Made by a program: the position numbers and the translations under genes. Below, in pieces: positions 23,837 through 32,770 of a stretch of 64,000 nucleotides of DNA. The DNA lies in the NCBI RefSeq assembly GCF_019355935.1, contig NZ_CP079925.1, forward strand, positions 930,001-994,000, in the 5' to 3' direction. Below the pieces are notes generated by a model that was not told the DNA's origin, searched no databases, and was given only the letters and a program-made list of their open reading frames with translations. The stretch is from Comamonas sp. Y33R10-2. Its GTDB lineage: Bacteria > Pseudomonadota > Gammaproteobacteria > Burkholderiales > Burkholderiaceae_C. Numbering within the stretch: position 1 is the first letter of the stretch; every line of letters begins with the position of its first letter.

Positions 23837-26005
23837 ATGTCTTATTTAGTGCTTGCTCGTAAATACCGGCCCCGTACCTTCTCCGAAATGGTGGGGCAGG
23901 AGCACGTGGTTCAGGCTTTGACCAATGCCTTGACCCAGCAACGACTGCACCATGCTTACCTGTTCACGGGTACGCGTGGCGTGGGCAAAACGACGGTGTC
24001 GCGCATTTTGGCCAAGTCGTTGAACTGCCAAGGTGTAGATGGCAATGGTGGTATCACAGCAACTCCTTGTGGAGTTTGCGCTGCCTGCACTGAAATTGAT
24101 AGCGGCCGCTTTCCTGACTACACCGAGCTAGATGCTGCATCCAATCGGGGTGTGGACGAGGTGCAGAGCCTGTTGGAGCAAGCGGTTTACAAGCCAGTTC
24201 AGGGGCGCTTTAAGGTCTTCATGATCGATGAGGTGCACATGCTGACCAACACAGCGTTCAACGCCATGTTGAAGACGCTGGAAGAGCCGCCTGAATATTT
24301 GAAGTTTGTGCTGGCCACGACTGACCCGCAAAAAGTGCCGATGACGGTGCTCTCGCGTTGCTTGCAGTTCAATCTGCGTCCTATGGCGCCTGAGACGGTG
24401 CTGGAGCACTTAACGCAGGTGTTGGCCAAAGAGGCAGTGTCGGCTGAGTCGCAGGCCTTGCGCCTGCTCTCGCGTGCTGCGCGTGGCTCTATGCGTGATG
24501 CGCTGAGCTTGACGGATCAGGCCATTGCTTTTGGTAGTGGCCAGCTGCAAGAGGCATCGGTACGCCAGATGCTGGGCAGCGTGGACCGCAGCCATGTGTT
24601 CCGCCTGATTGATGCGCTGGCCCAAGGCTATGGGCGCACAGTGGTTGAGACCGCCGAGCAACTGCGATTTAACGGCTTGTCAGCTGCGTCGACGCTGGAA
24701 GAAATGTGCGCCGTGCTACAGCGCATGGCTGTGTTGCAGGCCGTGCCGGATATGCCGCTGGATGCCAGCGACCCGGAGGCTGCTGAAATTGATCGTCTGG
24801 CCAGCTTGATGCCAAGTGACGAGACGCAATTGCTCTATAGCATTTGCCTGCATGGCCGTGCGGAGCTGGGTCTGGCTCCTGACGAGTATGCGGCGCTGAC
24901 CATGGCGCTGCTGCGACTGTTGGCGTTCAAACCCGCGCATTCGCCCGATGGAGCTGATAACGGCGCGGCTGAAAAAAAAACTCCAGCGCTGAGGGCTAGC
25001 CGCCCGGTTGCTGCGGCGCCTGCTACTGCACTGATTGAAAAGTCTCTTTCTTCATCAGCACTTACAGATGTGCAAGTGGTCACTCCAGAAGCTTCGCTTG
25101 CTGTATCGCATCCGGCAGTAGAGCCGATAGCTGTGCAGGTCGTTGAGCCAATACTAGAGTCGGCAGCCGAACCGAAAGAGCTTGCTGAGCTTTTAGAGTC
25201 AAAACAGGCTCAAGTCCAAGTCAATAAAGCACCTGAAGCTACAGTATTGGTAGCTAATGCTGTGGCTGCGCCGATTCAAGCGCTTGAGCCATTGCACTCT
25301 CCTGCTGTGGTGCACGCGCAAGATCAGCCCATTGCACATGAAGTGCCTGCTTCGGTAGTTCGAGAAAAAGTAAAAGAAGCCGAGCCGGAAGAAGTTCAAG
25401 AAGAGGTGCAAGAGGCCGTGGACCCCAGTGAAGCCGCTTGGGCCGGGATGCCTGAGGAGGGCTGGGCCGATGATGGCCGCTGGAGCGATGATTCCGATGT
25501 GGATGTCGGTCAGCCCATGAGTTCACTGCCTTCTATGGTGCATGAAGAGCCTGTGGTGCAAGAGTCTGCCGGCGGCTATGTCAGCACCGCCCAAGACGTG
25601 GCTCCCGTTGAGCGCACGGCTGAAGGCGACTTGTGGCAAAACGTGGTGGAGCAATTGCTGCAGACCGAAGCCGTGGCGGCGCTGGCGCGGCAATTGGCGC
25701 TGCAGTCACAGTTGATAAGCCGTGACGGTGATTTGTGGCATTTGCGAGTTGATTCCAGTTCATTGAATCAAACAGGCTCGCGTGATCGCCTGCGTGCAGC
25801 GCTGGAGGCCGCTGGTCATGCGCGACAATTGCAAGTTGAGCTGGGCCCGGTGACCGATACTCCGGCACGTCGATTGGCCGTTGAGAAGAAAACTCACCAA
25901 CTGCTTGCGGAAGACATTGTCAAAAGCAATGCACTGGTGCAAACCTTGAGGCGTGACTTTGGCGCGAAAATCGTGCCTGGCAGCATCAAGCCCCTATCCA
26001 TTTAG
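23837..26005 (+). CDS. dnaX: DNA polymerase III subunits gamma and tau
   Basis: 722 residues from ATG 23837. AAA+ clamp-loader ATPase: Walker A GTRGVGKT (45-52), zinc cysteines 64, 78, 81 and 84, Walker B DEVH (131-134) and the SRC sensor region. After domain III comes a long Ala/Glu/Val/Pro-rich linker (about 380-580) and a tau-specific C-terminal region that binds polymerase and DnaB. The codons for residues 379-382 contain nine consecutive A residues, after which both alternative frames meet stops within about ten codons, so a shorter gamma form is likely. dnaX-ybaB-recR is the standard gene order. Confidence 0.95.
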   Translation: MSYLVLARKYRPRTFSEMVGQEHVVQALTNALTQQRLHHAYLFTGTRGVGKTTVSRILAKSLNCQGVDGNGGITATPCGVCAACTEIDSGRFPDYTELDAASNRGVDEVQSLLEQAVYKPVQGRFKVFMIDEVHMLTNTAFNAMLKTLEEPPEYLKFVLATTDPQKVPMTVLSRCLQFNLRPMAPETVLEHLTQVLAKEAVSAESQALRLLSRAARGSMRDALSLTDQAIAFGSGQLQEASVRQMLGSVDRSHVFRLIDALAQGYGRTVVETAEQLRFNGLSAASTLEEMCAVLQRMAVLQAVPDMPLDASDPEAAEIDRLASLMPSDETQLLYSICLHGRAELGLAPDEYAALTMALLRLLAFKPAHSPDGADNGAAEKKTPALRASRPVAAAPATALIEKSLSSSALTDVQVVTPEASLAVSHPAVEPIAVQVVEPILESAAEPKELAELLESKQAQVQVNKAPEATVLVANAVAAPIQALEPLHSPAVVHAQDQPIAHEVPASVVREKVKEAEPEEVQEEVQEAVDPSEAAWAGMPEEGWADDGRWSDDSDVDVGQPMSSLPSMVHEEPVVQESAGGYVSTAQDVAPVERTAEGDLWQNVVEQLLQTEAVAALARQLALQSQLISRDGDLWHLRVDSSSLNQTGSRDRLRAALEAAGHARQLQVELGPVTDTPARRLAVEKKTHQLLAEDIVKSNALVQTLRRDFGAKIVPGSIKPLSI
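24972..24980 (+). other. A9 slippery tract in dnaX
   Basis: Nine A residues in GAA-AAA-AAA-ACT. After a -1 shift a TAG occurs at about 24997; after a +1 shift a TGA occurs at about 24990. It lies at the end of clamp-loader domain III, where gamma ends in other bacteria, and is the sort of tract on which RNA polymerase or the ribosome slips. Confidence 0.6.
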
Positions 26006-26041
26006 CCTGAATAAGGCGTTTCAACAAAAGAAGGAATTCAC

Positions 26042-26374
26042 ATGTTCAATAAAGGACAACTCGCCGGTTTGATGAAGCAAGCCCAGTCCATGCAAGACAA
26101 CATGAAGAAGGCTCAAGACGAGCTGGGCAACATCGAAGTCGAAGGCGAATCTGGTGCCGGTCTGGTCAAGGTTGTGATGACCTGCAAGCACGACGTCAAG
26201 CGCATCACCATTGACCCTAGCTTGCTGGCTGAAGACAAGGACATGCTCGAAGACTTGGTCGCCGCTGCTTTTAATGCTGCTGTGCGCAAGGCTGAAGAAA
26301 CTTCTAGCGAGAAGATGGGCAAGATCACCGCCGGTATGCCTGGCCTGCCTGGCGGCATGAAATTCCCTTTCTGA
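26042..26374 (+). CDS. ybaB: Nucleoid-associated protein, YbaB/EbfC family
   Basis: 110 residues, typical length. Shows the family pattern: [18 protein letters not shown] amphipathic helix, [25 protein letters not shown] beta strands, then a second helix and a Gly/Pro/Met-rich tail. Members form dimers that bind DNA nonspecifically and compact the nucleoid. It starts 36 bases after dnaX with AAGGAAT as ribosome site and is followed by recR, the conserved order. Confidence 0.93.
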   Translation: MFNKGQLAGLMKQAQSMQDNMKKAQDELGNIEVEGESGAGLVKVVMTCKHDVKRITIDPSLLAEDKDMLEDLVAAAFNAAVRKAEETSSEKMGKITAGMPGLPGGMKFPF

Positions 26375-26455
26375 TTGACGCCCCCTGTGCGGCTTTGCCG
26401 CTTCCCCCTGAGGGGGACGGCGGCATTGCTGCGCGGCGGCGCTTGCTCGTTGCTC
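26375..26455. repeat. Intergenic G/C-rich palindromic repeat
   Basis: Contains GCCGCTTCCCCCTGAGGGGG followed by ACGGCGGC, the reverse-orientation counterpart of the unit at 8337-8397, followed by a further G/C-rich arm. It begins directly after the ybaB stop. Confidence 0.6.
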
Positions 26456-26546
26456 CTGAGATGGTTTGTGCCAGTTTCTAGGGCGTCGATGCAAACAATG
26501 GCGATCTCCGGATCGCCTTTTTTCTGGTGAGTGAAAGGACAAGCCT

Positions 26547-27137
26547 GTGTCTGATGTGCAATCTCTGGATGTCTTGATTGAAGCGCTGCGCAAGCTGCCG
26601 GGCGTGGGCGTCAAGTCAGCTCAGCGCATGGCGTTTCATTTGCTGCAGCGTGATCAGGCAGGGGCGCTGCAACTGGCGCGGGCGCTGGACTCGGCGGTGA
26701 ACTCGGTACACCACTGCGAGCGCTGCCACACCTTCACCGAAGGCGCTATTTGCCGTATCTGCAATGACGCGGGCCGCGATAGCGCGCGGCTGTGCGTGGT
26801 GGAGGCGCCTGCTGACATGGCCGCCATGGAGCGCACGGGCGCTTACCAAGGCTTTTACTACGTGTTGATGGGGCGTTTGTCGCCGCTCGATGGCGTGGGG
26901 CCCAAAGAAATTGGCATGAAGCAACTGCTGCAGCGGGCCTGCGATGGCTCGGTGCAAGAGGTGATCTTGGCCACTAGCTTCACGGCCGAAGGCGAGGCTA
27001 CGGCCCATGCGATCAGTGAAGCGCTGAAGTCACGCGGCATTTTGGTGACGCGCTTGGCGCGTGGAGTGCCCATTGGCAGCGAGCTGGAATATGTCGACTT
27101 GGGCACGATTGCCCATGCGCTGGTGGATAGGCGCTGA
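26547..27137 (+). CDS. recR: Recombination protein RecR
   Basis: 196 residues from a GTG start at 26547, supported by GAAAGGAC upstream and the family start [20 protein letters not shown]. Features in order: helix-hairpin-helix (about 15-35), the zinc finger CERC/CRIC (Cys57, 60, 69, 72), and a Toprim domain ([12 protein letters not shown]). RecR with RecF and RecO loads RecA on gapped DNA coated with SSB. A repeat of about 80 bases separates it from ybaB, and a strong terminator lies 70 bases after it. Confidence 0.95.
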   Translation: MSDVQSLDVLIEALRKLPGVGVKSAQRMAFHLLQRDQAGALQLARALDSAVNSVHHCERCHTFTEGAICRICNDAGRDSARLCVVEAPADMAAMERTGAYQGFYYVLMGRLSPLDGVGPKEIGMKQLLQRACDGSVQEVILATSFTAEGEATAHAISEALKSRGILVTRLARGVPIGSELEYVDLGTIAHALVDRR

Positions 27138-27138
27138 A

Positions 27139-27154
27139 TATGGTTTTAATAGCT
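27139..27154. repeat. TATGGTTTTAATAGCT repeat, copy after recR
   Basis: The identical 16-mer recurs at 53134-53149 upstream of pssA. It belongs with the TAGCTAT-type dispersed elements of this window; an exact 16-base match in two intergenic sites is unlikely by chance. Confidence 0.55.
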
Positions 27155-27210
27155 ATATAGTCCTCATGCATCAATGATATGTTGCTATCAATTTAATCCT
27201 TAATTGATTT

Positions 27211-27249
27211 AAAAAAGCCCGCTGGTTTTGCGATCAGCGGGCTTTTTTT
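27211..27249. terminator. Bidirectional terminator between recR and mltD
   Basis: Stem AAAAAGCCCGCTG/CAGCGGGCTTTTT with a ten-base loop, A run on one side and T run on the other; serves both convergent genes. Confidence 0.85.
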
Positions 27250-27291
27250 GGGTTGGCTTTTGAGAGAAGGCTAAGCGACGGCGTATCACGA

Positions 27292-27310
27292 GTGGTGCTA
27301 GCCGCTCTTA
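27292..27310. repeat. Remnant of the 130-bp palindromic repeat
   Basis: GTGCTAGCCGCTCTTAG closely matches the end of the repeat at 39837-39966 (GTGTTAGCCGCTCTTAA). Only this terminal piece is present, just downstream of mltD. Confidence 0.4.
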
Positions 27311-27325
27311 GTTAATCGCTCTTAA

Positions 27326-28828
27326 TTACTTGCGCTTTTTGGCAGGTGTTCCGCCGCGTGGCTTGGGGTCGTTCTTGCCACCGCGAGATGAGGTACCACT
27401 GGCCTTGCTGCTTTTGCCGGAGGCAGAAGCCTTGCTGCTACGGCTGCCGCTGGCCTCAGCACGTGCGCTGCGTGCAGCGCGGCTGGGCAGGTAGGCGATG
27501 AGTGACTGGCCTGCGCGCAGCGATGCGGTGGACTTCAGATCGTTCCAGTCAGCCAAGTTGGAGACGCTGACGCCATAGCGGCTGGCCACGCTGACCAGCG
27601 TATCGCGTTTGCGGGCCTTGACGGTGGTGCGAACAGTCACGACCTCGGGGGCGAAAGAAATCTGGCCGTTGTCGGCCACATGGCCGGGTACATCACCCTT
27701 TACATTGGCGTCACGCGGAATCATCAGCGCCGAGCCTGCCTTGATGAGCATGCGCGGCGGGATGTTGTTGATTGATCGCAGATCGGATTCATTCAAGCCT
27801 GCACGCTGGGCCGCTTCGGAGACTGTGATGGTGGTGGGAACTGTCCACACCGTCCAACTGGCGAATTGGCCTTCACTATAGGCCTGCAGGTTGCGGCGAA
27901 AGACCTTGGCGTTGTCCCAGGGCAGCAAAATTTGCGGCGTGGCACGGGCAAAAATCACGGGCTTGTGAAAGCTGGGGTTAAGTGCCTTGAAATCTTTGAT
28001 GCTGACATCGGCCAGTTTGGCCGCGAGTTCGACGTCAATGTCGTGGGGCAGGCTCACCGCTTGAAAGTAGGGGTGGTTCTCGATCACGGGCAGCTCCGCG
28101 TTGAAGCGCTCAGGGTGGGCCACAATGTTTTCAACTGCCTGCAGCTTAGGCACGTACATGCGTGTCTCAGCGGGCATTTGCAAGTCTTTGTAGCCGGTGG
28201 GCAGGCCTAGCTTTTCATTGCGCTTGATGGCGCGGCCCACGCTGCCTTCACCCCAGTTGTAGGCGGCCAAGGCAAGGTGCCAGTCGCCAAACATGTTGTG
28301 CAGCTTTTGCAGATAGTCCAGCGCAGCGCGGGTGGATGCCAGCACATCGCGGCGGTCATCGCGAAAGGCGTTTTGCTTGAGGTCGAAATACGTGCCTGTC
28401 GCAGGCATGAACTGCCACATGCCGGCAGCCTTGGCGCTGGAAACCGCTTGTGGGTTGAACGCGCTTTCGATAAAGGGCAGCAAAGCCAGCTCGGTGGGCA
28501 TGTTGCGGCGTTCCAGCTCTTCTACAACGTGGAAGAGGTATTTGCTGGATCGCTCCGTCATGCGCTGAATGTAGTCAGGGCGGCTGGAGTACCACTGCTC
28601 TTGGGTTTGCACCAAGTCTTGCTCGAGATCGGGCATGGCAAAGCCCTTGCGGATGCGCACCCACAGATCGCCCGTCGCTTCAAGCTCAGTGACTTCAGAG
28701 CTGCCAGCCTTGCCTTGACTCAGTGGTTTGAGCGGGCCATCGGGATACATGGGGTCAACGCTGCTGGTGGTGGCGCAGCCGGTCAAAATCAGCGCGCTGG
28801 TGAGCAGCAAGGTGGAGAGCAGTTTCAT
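27326..28828 (-). CDS. mltD: Membrane-bound lytic murein transglycosylase D
   Basis: 500 residues from ATG 28828, which overlaps the gloB stop as ATGA. A lipoprotein signal ends in the lipobox LTGC (Cys18), so it is anchored to a membrane facing the periplasm. The lytic transglycosylase domain (about 105-240) shows catalytic Glu121 in LPFIESAFNP, then AAGMWQFMPATG and LALAAYNWGEG. Two LysM-like peptidoglycan-binding segments follow (about 350-395 and 410-455), and the tail is Lys/Ser/Gly-rich. It cleaves murein to 1,6-anhydro-muropeptides. The order mltD-gloB-methyltransferase-rnhA is the same as in enterobacteria. Confidence 0.93.
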   Translation of the reverse strand: MKLLSTLLLTSALILTGCATTSSVDPMYPDGPLKPLSQGKAGSSEVTELEATGDLWVRIRKGFAMPDLEQDLVQTQEQWYSSRPDYIQRMTERSSKYLFHVVEELERRNMPTELALLPFIESAFNPQAVSSAKAAGMWQFMPATGTYFDLKQNAFRDDRRDVLASTRAALDYLQKLHNMFGDWHLALAAYNWGEGSVGRAIKRNEKLGLPTGYKDLQMPAETRMYVPKLQAVENIVAHPERFNAELPVIENHPYFQAVSLPHDIDVELAAKLADVSIKDFKALNPSFHKPVIFARATPQILLPWDNAKVFRRNLQAYSEGQFASWTVWTVPTTITVSEAAQRAGLNESDLRSINNIPPRMLIKAGSALMIPRDANVKGDVPGHVADNGQISFAPEVVTVRTTVKARKRDTLVSVASRYGVSVSNLADWNDLKSTASLRAGQSLIAYLPSRAARSARAEASGSRSSKASASGKSSKASGTSSRGGKNDPKPRGGTPAKKRK

Positions 28829-29622
28829 CAGAAAACGTTTTTCCATTGGCGCAAGGTAGCCAGCACGCTGGCGGGCTCCTCGGGCTTGGTTTGTGGGTCA
28901 TGCTCGATAGCGGCTGCAATGACATCTGCAGCGCGGCTGCGCATGAAGGGGTTGATGGCCAGTTCGATCTGTAAGCTCGAAGGCAGTGTGGGCAGGTTTT
29001 GCGCACGCAGCTTTTGGCAGTGATCCAGATACTGAGCCAAATCTGGGTTGTTTGGTTCCACAGCTTGCGCAAATCGCAAGTTGGAGAGTGTGTATTCATG
29101 GGCGCAGCACACCTGCGTGCTGGCGGGCAAAGCGGCTAGCGCATCCAGCGATGCCTGCATTTGCGCAGGCGTGCCTTCAAACAAACGCCCGCAGCCGCCT
29201 GAAAACAGGGTGTCGCCGCAAAATAAGATGGGTTGTGCTTGAGCGGCTTGAGAACCCAGTTGCACTTGGTCACTGAAAAAAGCGATATGGCCGCTGGTGT
29301 GGCCGGGTACATCGATCACTTGCCAAGGGCCGCCCAGCAGCTCAACGCGGTCACCACCTTGAACGCGGGTCACGGGCTCGGGTAGGCTCTCGTAGGCAGG
29401 TCCCCAGACGGGAGCGCCTGTGGCTGAGCGCAACGCATCCAAGCCGCCCACATGGTCAGCATGATGATGGGTGACTAGAATGCCTTGCAGCTTCAAGCCC
29501 AGCTGCGCCAGCTTGTTCAGGACGGGCTCTGCCTGTCCTGGGTCAACGACAACGGCATGCTCTGCATCGTGGAGCATCCAGATGTAGTTGTCGGCAAAGG
29601 CAGAAATGGGCAATAGGTTCAT
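28828..29622 (-). CDS. gloB: Hydroxyacylglutathione hydrolase (glyoxalase II)
   Basis: 264 residues from ATG 29622 (a TTG three codons upstream is less likely). Metallo-beta-lactamase fold with the binuclear-site motif THHHADHVGG near residue 55, followed by VPGHTSGHIAFF, FCGDTLFSGGCGRLFEG and CAHEYTLSNLRFA, all diagnostic of GloB. It hydrolyses S-lactoylglutathione to lactate and glutathione, completing methylglyoxal detoxification; gshA in this window supplies glutathione. Its start codon and that of the divergent methyltransferase candidate share the palindrome CATG. Confidence 0.95.
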   Translation of the reverse strand: MNLLPISAFADNYIWMLHDAEHAVVVDPGQAEPVLNKLAQLGLKLQGILVTHHHADHVGGLDALRSATGAPVWGPAYESLPEPVTRVQGGDRVELLGGPWQVIDVPGHTSGHIAFFSDQVQLGSQAAQAQPILFCGDTLFSGGCGRLFEGTPAQMQASLDALAALPASTQVCCAHEYTLSNLRFAQAVEPNNPDLAQYLDHCQKLRAQNLPTLPSSLQIELAINPFMRSRAADVIAAAIEHDPQTKPEEPASVLATLRQWKNVF

Positions 29623-29641
29623 GAGCTGCAAAATTATAGAG

Positions 29642-30454
29642 ATGCATCACTGGACAGAATCAGCCCTTGGGCACTATCTCCTCGAATGGGAGCAGCAGCG
29701 CTTTGATGAAGCGGTGGCGGATATTTTTGGCTATCACGCGCTTCAGCTGGGCTTGCCGCAGCTTGAAGGCTTGCGCAATAACCGCATGCCGCACCGCTGG
29801 CTGGCGCTGGATGGCTCCGGCGCAGTTCCAGATGTGAATTTCCATTCAAAAGCAGGCACTTTAGCGCAAGCCGGGCTGGATGGGGGGGCGACTTTGTCGC
29901 AAAAACCTGTTTTGATGACAGCGGCGGAGGCTTTGCCTTTTTCTGAAGCCAGCCTCGATCTGCTGCTCATGCCGCATACGCTAGAGGCATCGCACGATCC
30001 GCATACAGTCTTGCGTGAAGCCGCTCGGGTTTTGGTGCCCGAGGGGCGCTTGGTCATCAGTGGCTTGAACCCCGTGAGCTTGCTGGGGATGCAGCGCCGG
30101 GTAGAGCGCAGTGCGGGGTATTTGCCCGACTTAAGTTTGGGCGTGGGCTACTGGCGTTTGCGCGATTGGCTGCAATTGCTCAGCTTTGAGATCGAAGCTG
30201 TGCAATTTGGCTGTTATCGTCCTGCCACGCAAAGTGCGCAGTGGCTTGGCCGCTGGCAGTTTATGGAAACGGTGGGCCGGCGTTGCTGGCCCGTGCTGGG
30301 CGGTGTTTACTGCGTTGTCGCGGTCAAACGCGTGCCGGGCACCCGGATGATGAGCCCGAGTTGGCGCAATCGCAGCGCACCCGTGGGCATGAAAGCACCG
30401 GCGACGAATAAGCAGCGGCCAGACAGCGTCTGGCGCAACAAGGAAAAAAATTGA
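29642..30454 (+). CDS. SAM-dependent methyltransferase, YafS-like
   Basis: 270 residues from ATG 29642; an in-frame ATG at 29621 sits in the same CATG as the gloB start and is also possible. A class I methyltransferase core is recognisable in the middle: [54 protein letters not shown], i.e. the acidic strand 4 region and the post-IV helix pattern of the Methyltransf_11 family. A clear GxGxG motif I is not seen. Position between gloB and rnhA is that of yafS in enterobacteria. The substrate is unknown. The tail (from about 230) is basic. Confidence 0.75.
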   Translation: MHHWTESALGHYLLEWEQQRFDEAVADIFGYHALQLGLPQLEGLRNNRMPHRWLALDGSGAVPDVNFHSKAGTLAQAGLDGGATLSQKPVLMTAAEALPFSEASLDLLLMPHTLEASHDPHTVLREAARVLVPEGRLVISGLNPVSLLGMQRRVERSAGYLPDLSLGVGYWRLRDWLQLLSFEIEAVQFGCYRPATQSAQWLGRWQFMETVGRRCWPVLGGVYCVVAVKRVPGTRMMSPSWRNRSAPVGMKAPATNKQRPDSVWRNKEKN

Positions 30455-30903
30455 ATCAAGTTGTGATCTATACCGACGGAGCTTGCAAAGGCAACCCTGG
30501 GCCAGGCGGCTGGGGCGCATTGCTGCAAGCGGGCGCGGTCAAAAAAGAATTATTTGGCGGTGAGCTGGGCACGACCAACAACCGCATGGAGTTGATGGCG
30601 GTAATTGAGTCCCTGGCGGCCCTGAAACGCCCTTGCGATGTGGTGCTGTACCTTGATAGTCAGTACGTGCGCAAAGGCATCACGGAGTGGATTCACGGCT
30701 GGAAGGCCAAGGGCTGGATGACTGCATCCAAAGAGCCCGTGAAGAACTCTGATTTATGGAAGAAGCTCGACGCGCTGGTGCAAGGCAGCGGCCATCGCAT
30801 TGACTGGCGCTGGGTAAAGGGCCATGCGGGTGATCCCGGTAATGAGCATGCCGACATGCTGGCCAACAAGGGCGTGGAGCTGGCGCTGAAAAACGGGCGA
30901 TAA
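30451..30903 (+). CDS. rnhA: Ribonuclease HI
   Basis: 150 residues from a TTG start at 30451, which overlaps the previous stop as TTGA and follows AAGGAAAAAAA. The catalytic carboxylates are visible: Asp9 ([15 protein letters not shown]), Glu47 (NNRMELMAV), Asp69 (YLDSQYV) and Asp135 (GNEHADMLA), plus His125. The basic handle region with IHGWKAKGW is present. It degrades RNA in RNA-DNA hybrids. Translational coupling to the upstream methyltransferase is likely; dnaQ, the usual next gene in enterobacteria, does not follow. Confidence 0.95.
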   Translation: MNQVVIYTDGACKGNPGPGGWGALLQAGAVKKELFGGELGTTNNRMELMAVIESLAALKRPCDVVLYLDSQYVRKGITEWIHGWKAKGWMTASKEPVKNSDLWKKLDALVQGSGHRIDWRWVKGHAGDPGNEHADMLANKGVELALKNGR

Positions 30904-30942
30904 GAAACTGTGGCTGAGGGTTGAGTCACAGTCCTCAGCGCA

Positions 30943-31269
30943 TCAGGGGGCGATGGAGTTCAAAGCTTGCGAAATCTGCTGCTCAGACTCAGGGCGCACC
31001 AGCCGTGCCACTTCTTTGCCATCCCGCAAAAAGATCAGCGTAGGCCAGAGCTTGACGCGATAGCTGCGCCCAAGTGGACGGCCTGGTCCGTCTTCTACCT
31101 TGATATGGGGAAGATCAGGGTGAGCTGCTAGCGCAGACTGCAGCGGCGGCTGTGCGCCTTGGCAGTGGCCGCACCAAGGGGTGCCGAATTCGAGCAAATT
31201 GACGCCTTTGAGTGCATCAATGGCCTGCCTTGTGGGTTCTGTCGCCCAGTGGGTGGCTTGGTATGGCAT
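30943..31269 (-). CDS. Thioredoxin-family protein
   Basis: 108 residues with one thioredoxin fold, no signal peptide, so cytoplasmic. The redox site is CGHC (Cys33, Cys36) in FGTPWCGHCQGAQ rather than CGPC, and a cis-proline follows in LWPTLIFL. The CGHC pair is usually more oxidising than that of thioredoxin proper, and the family contains many accessory reductases, so the partner is unknown. It is 70 bases downstream of moeA on the same strand and may be cotranscribed. Confidence 0.82.
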   Translation of the reverse strand: MPYQATHWATEPTRQAIDALKGVNLLEFGTPWCGHCQGAQPPLQSALAAHPDLPHIKVEDGPGRPLGRSYRVKLWPTLIFLRDGKEVARLVRPESEQQISQALNSIAP

Positions 31270-31339
31270 GGAGTCTCTTTCTCTAATGGGCTTGGCCTTG
31301 GGCTTGGGCGAAATCTTATGAAGTCCGGCAAGTCTGTCT

Positions 31340-32713
31340 TTAGATCAGGCCCTGCAAAAGCAGGACGTTGACGCTTTCACCGGGCAGCACATCGCCACGT
31401 TCATCGTCCAAAACGATGATGCAGTGGGCCGCCACCATGGAGCTAAGTACGCCCGAGCCCTGAGGGCCTGTGGTGCGTACTGTGGCCTGCCCTTGGGCAT
31501 TGAGCTCAATGTGGCCGCGCAGATATTCGGTGCGCCCGGGGCGCTTGCGCATGCGCTCGCTGCTGATGGCTTGTAGTTGAGGCACGGGCGCTGAGCGCTC
31601 GCCGGCCAGCATGGCCAGTGCGGGGCGCACAAACATCAAAAAACTGACCATGGCAGCTACCGGGTTGCCGGGCAAGCCTAGCAAGACGCTAGGGCGCTGT
31701 GCTGAAGATGTTTTGCTCTTGTTTTGAGAGCTATCAGTCCAATCAATGCCTTGACTAGAGGTTGATTTGGCTAATAAATTACTGCTGGCGGACGAGAGCA
31801 AGCCCACAGCTAACGGGCGGCCGGGGCGCATTGCTACATGCCAAAACTGCACGTTGCCCATTTGCTGCAGTATGGCGCGGGTGTGGTCGGCCTCGCCTGC
31901 GCTAATGCCGCCGCTGGTGAGCACCACATCGGCCAGTGCTGCGGCTTGTGTCAGGCGCTCTTGCAGGGCCGCGGGCTCATCAGGAATGGCGCCTAGATCG
32001 AGCACTTTGGCACCCAAGCGGCGCAGCAGCGCTTGCAGGCTAAAGCGATTGCTGTCGTAAATCGCGCCTTCGCGCGGTGCATCGCCGGGGCTGAGCAGCT
32101 CATCGCCGGTCGAAAAATAGGCCACGCACAGGCGCCTGCGTACGCTGACTTGGCCCAGGCCTAAGCTGGCAAGCAGGCCCAGCGCAGCAGGGCTTAAACG
32201 CTGGCCGGTGGCTAGGGCGACGGAGCCCTGCTTCAAGTCTTCACCGCACAGGCGGCGGTTGGCTCCGGCGCGTATGGCGCTGGTGTCCAACTCGATGCCT
32301 GCATCGCTTGCCGTGACTTGCTCGTATGCAATGACGGTGTCTAGCCCGCGAGGGATGACAGCGCCAGTCATGATTTTTACGCATTCACCGGCGTGAATGG
32401 GGCCTTGCCAAGGCGTGCCGGCCAAGGCTGTGCCGATCACACGCAGAGTCAGCTGCTGGCTGGCAGCGGCTAGATTTAACTCGCTGCTCGCAAAAGCATA
32501 GCCATCCATGGCGCTGTTGTCGTGAGGGGGCACGTTGACGGGGCAAATCACGTCAGTGGCCAGCACACGGTCTAAAGCATCAGGCAGGGGCAGTGTCTCG
32601 ACTTCAGGGACTGCGCCTAGCGGTTGCAGCAAAGCAGCCAGTTGCTGGTGCACCTGCGTGGTGGTAAGCGTCTGGGCGTTGGTGGCGGCGGCGGGTTGAA
32701 AAGTGGCAGTCAT
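31340..32713 (-). CDS. moeA: Molybdopterin molybdenumtransferase MoeA
   Basis: 457 residues, longer than the usual 400-410. Family motifs: PPHDNSAMDGYAFAS (about 62-77), MTGAVIPRGLDTVI, YFSTGDELLSPGD, SGGISAGEADHTR, and the LGLPGNPVAAMVSFLMFVRPAL region. It inserts molybdate into adenylylated molybdopterin. Extra length comes from a Ser/Asn/Lys-rich insert (about 304-341) between AVGLL and VLLGLPGNP, encoded by AT-richer DNA resembling the dispersed repeat of this genome. It follows mobA by 57 bases in the moaA-mobA-moeA cluster. Confidence 0.93.
   Translation of the reverse strand: MTATFQPAAATNAQTLTTTQVHQQLAALLQPLGAVPEVETLPLPDALDRVLATDVICPVNVPPHDNSAMDGYAFASSELNLAAASQQLTLRVIGTALAGTPWQGPIHAGECVKIMTGAVIPRGLDTVIAYEQVTASDAGIELDTSAIRAGANRRLCGEDLKQGSVALATGQRLSPAALGLLASLGLGQVSVRRRLCVAYFSTGDELLSPGDAPREGAIYDSNRFSLQALLRRLGAKVLDLGAIPDEPAALQERLTQAAALADVVLTSGGISAGEADHTRAILQQMGNVQFWHVAMRPGRPLAVGLLSSASSNLLAKSTSSQGIDWTDSSQNKSKTSSAQRPSVLLGLPGNPVAAMVSFLMFVRPALAMLAGERSAPVPQLQAISSERMRKRPGRTEYLRGHIELNAQGQATVRTTGPQGSGVLSSMVAAHCIIVLDDERGDVLPGESVNVLLLQGLI
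31721..31790. repeat. Repeat-like AT-rich insert inside moeA
   Basis: Locally AT-rich DNA with GAGAGCTATCAGTCCAATCA and TTTGGCTAATAAATTACTG, words like those of the intergenic TAGCTAT elements, lies in frame in moeA where the protein family has no counterpart. Similarity is partial and judged by eye. Confidence 0.35.
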
Positions 32714-32770
32714 AGCGGCAGAAAAGAAAAAACCTCAAGGCAGGCATCGCCTTGGGGCTGTCACAGTAGT

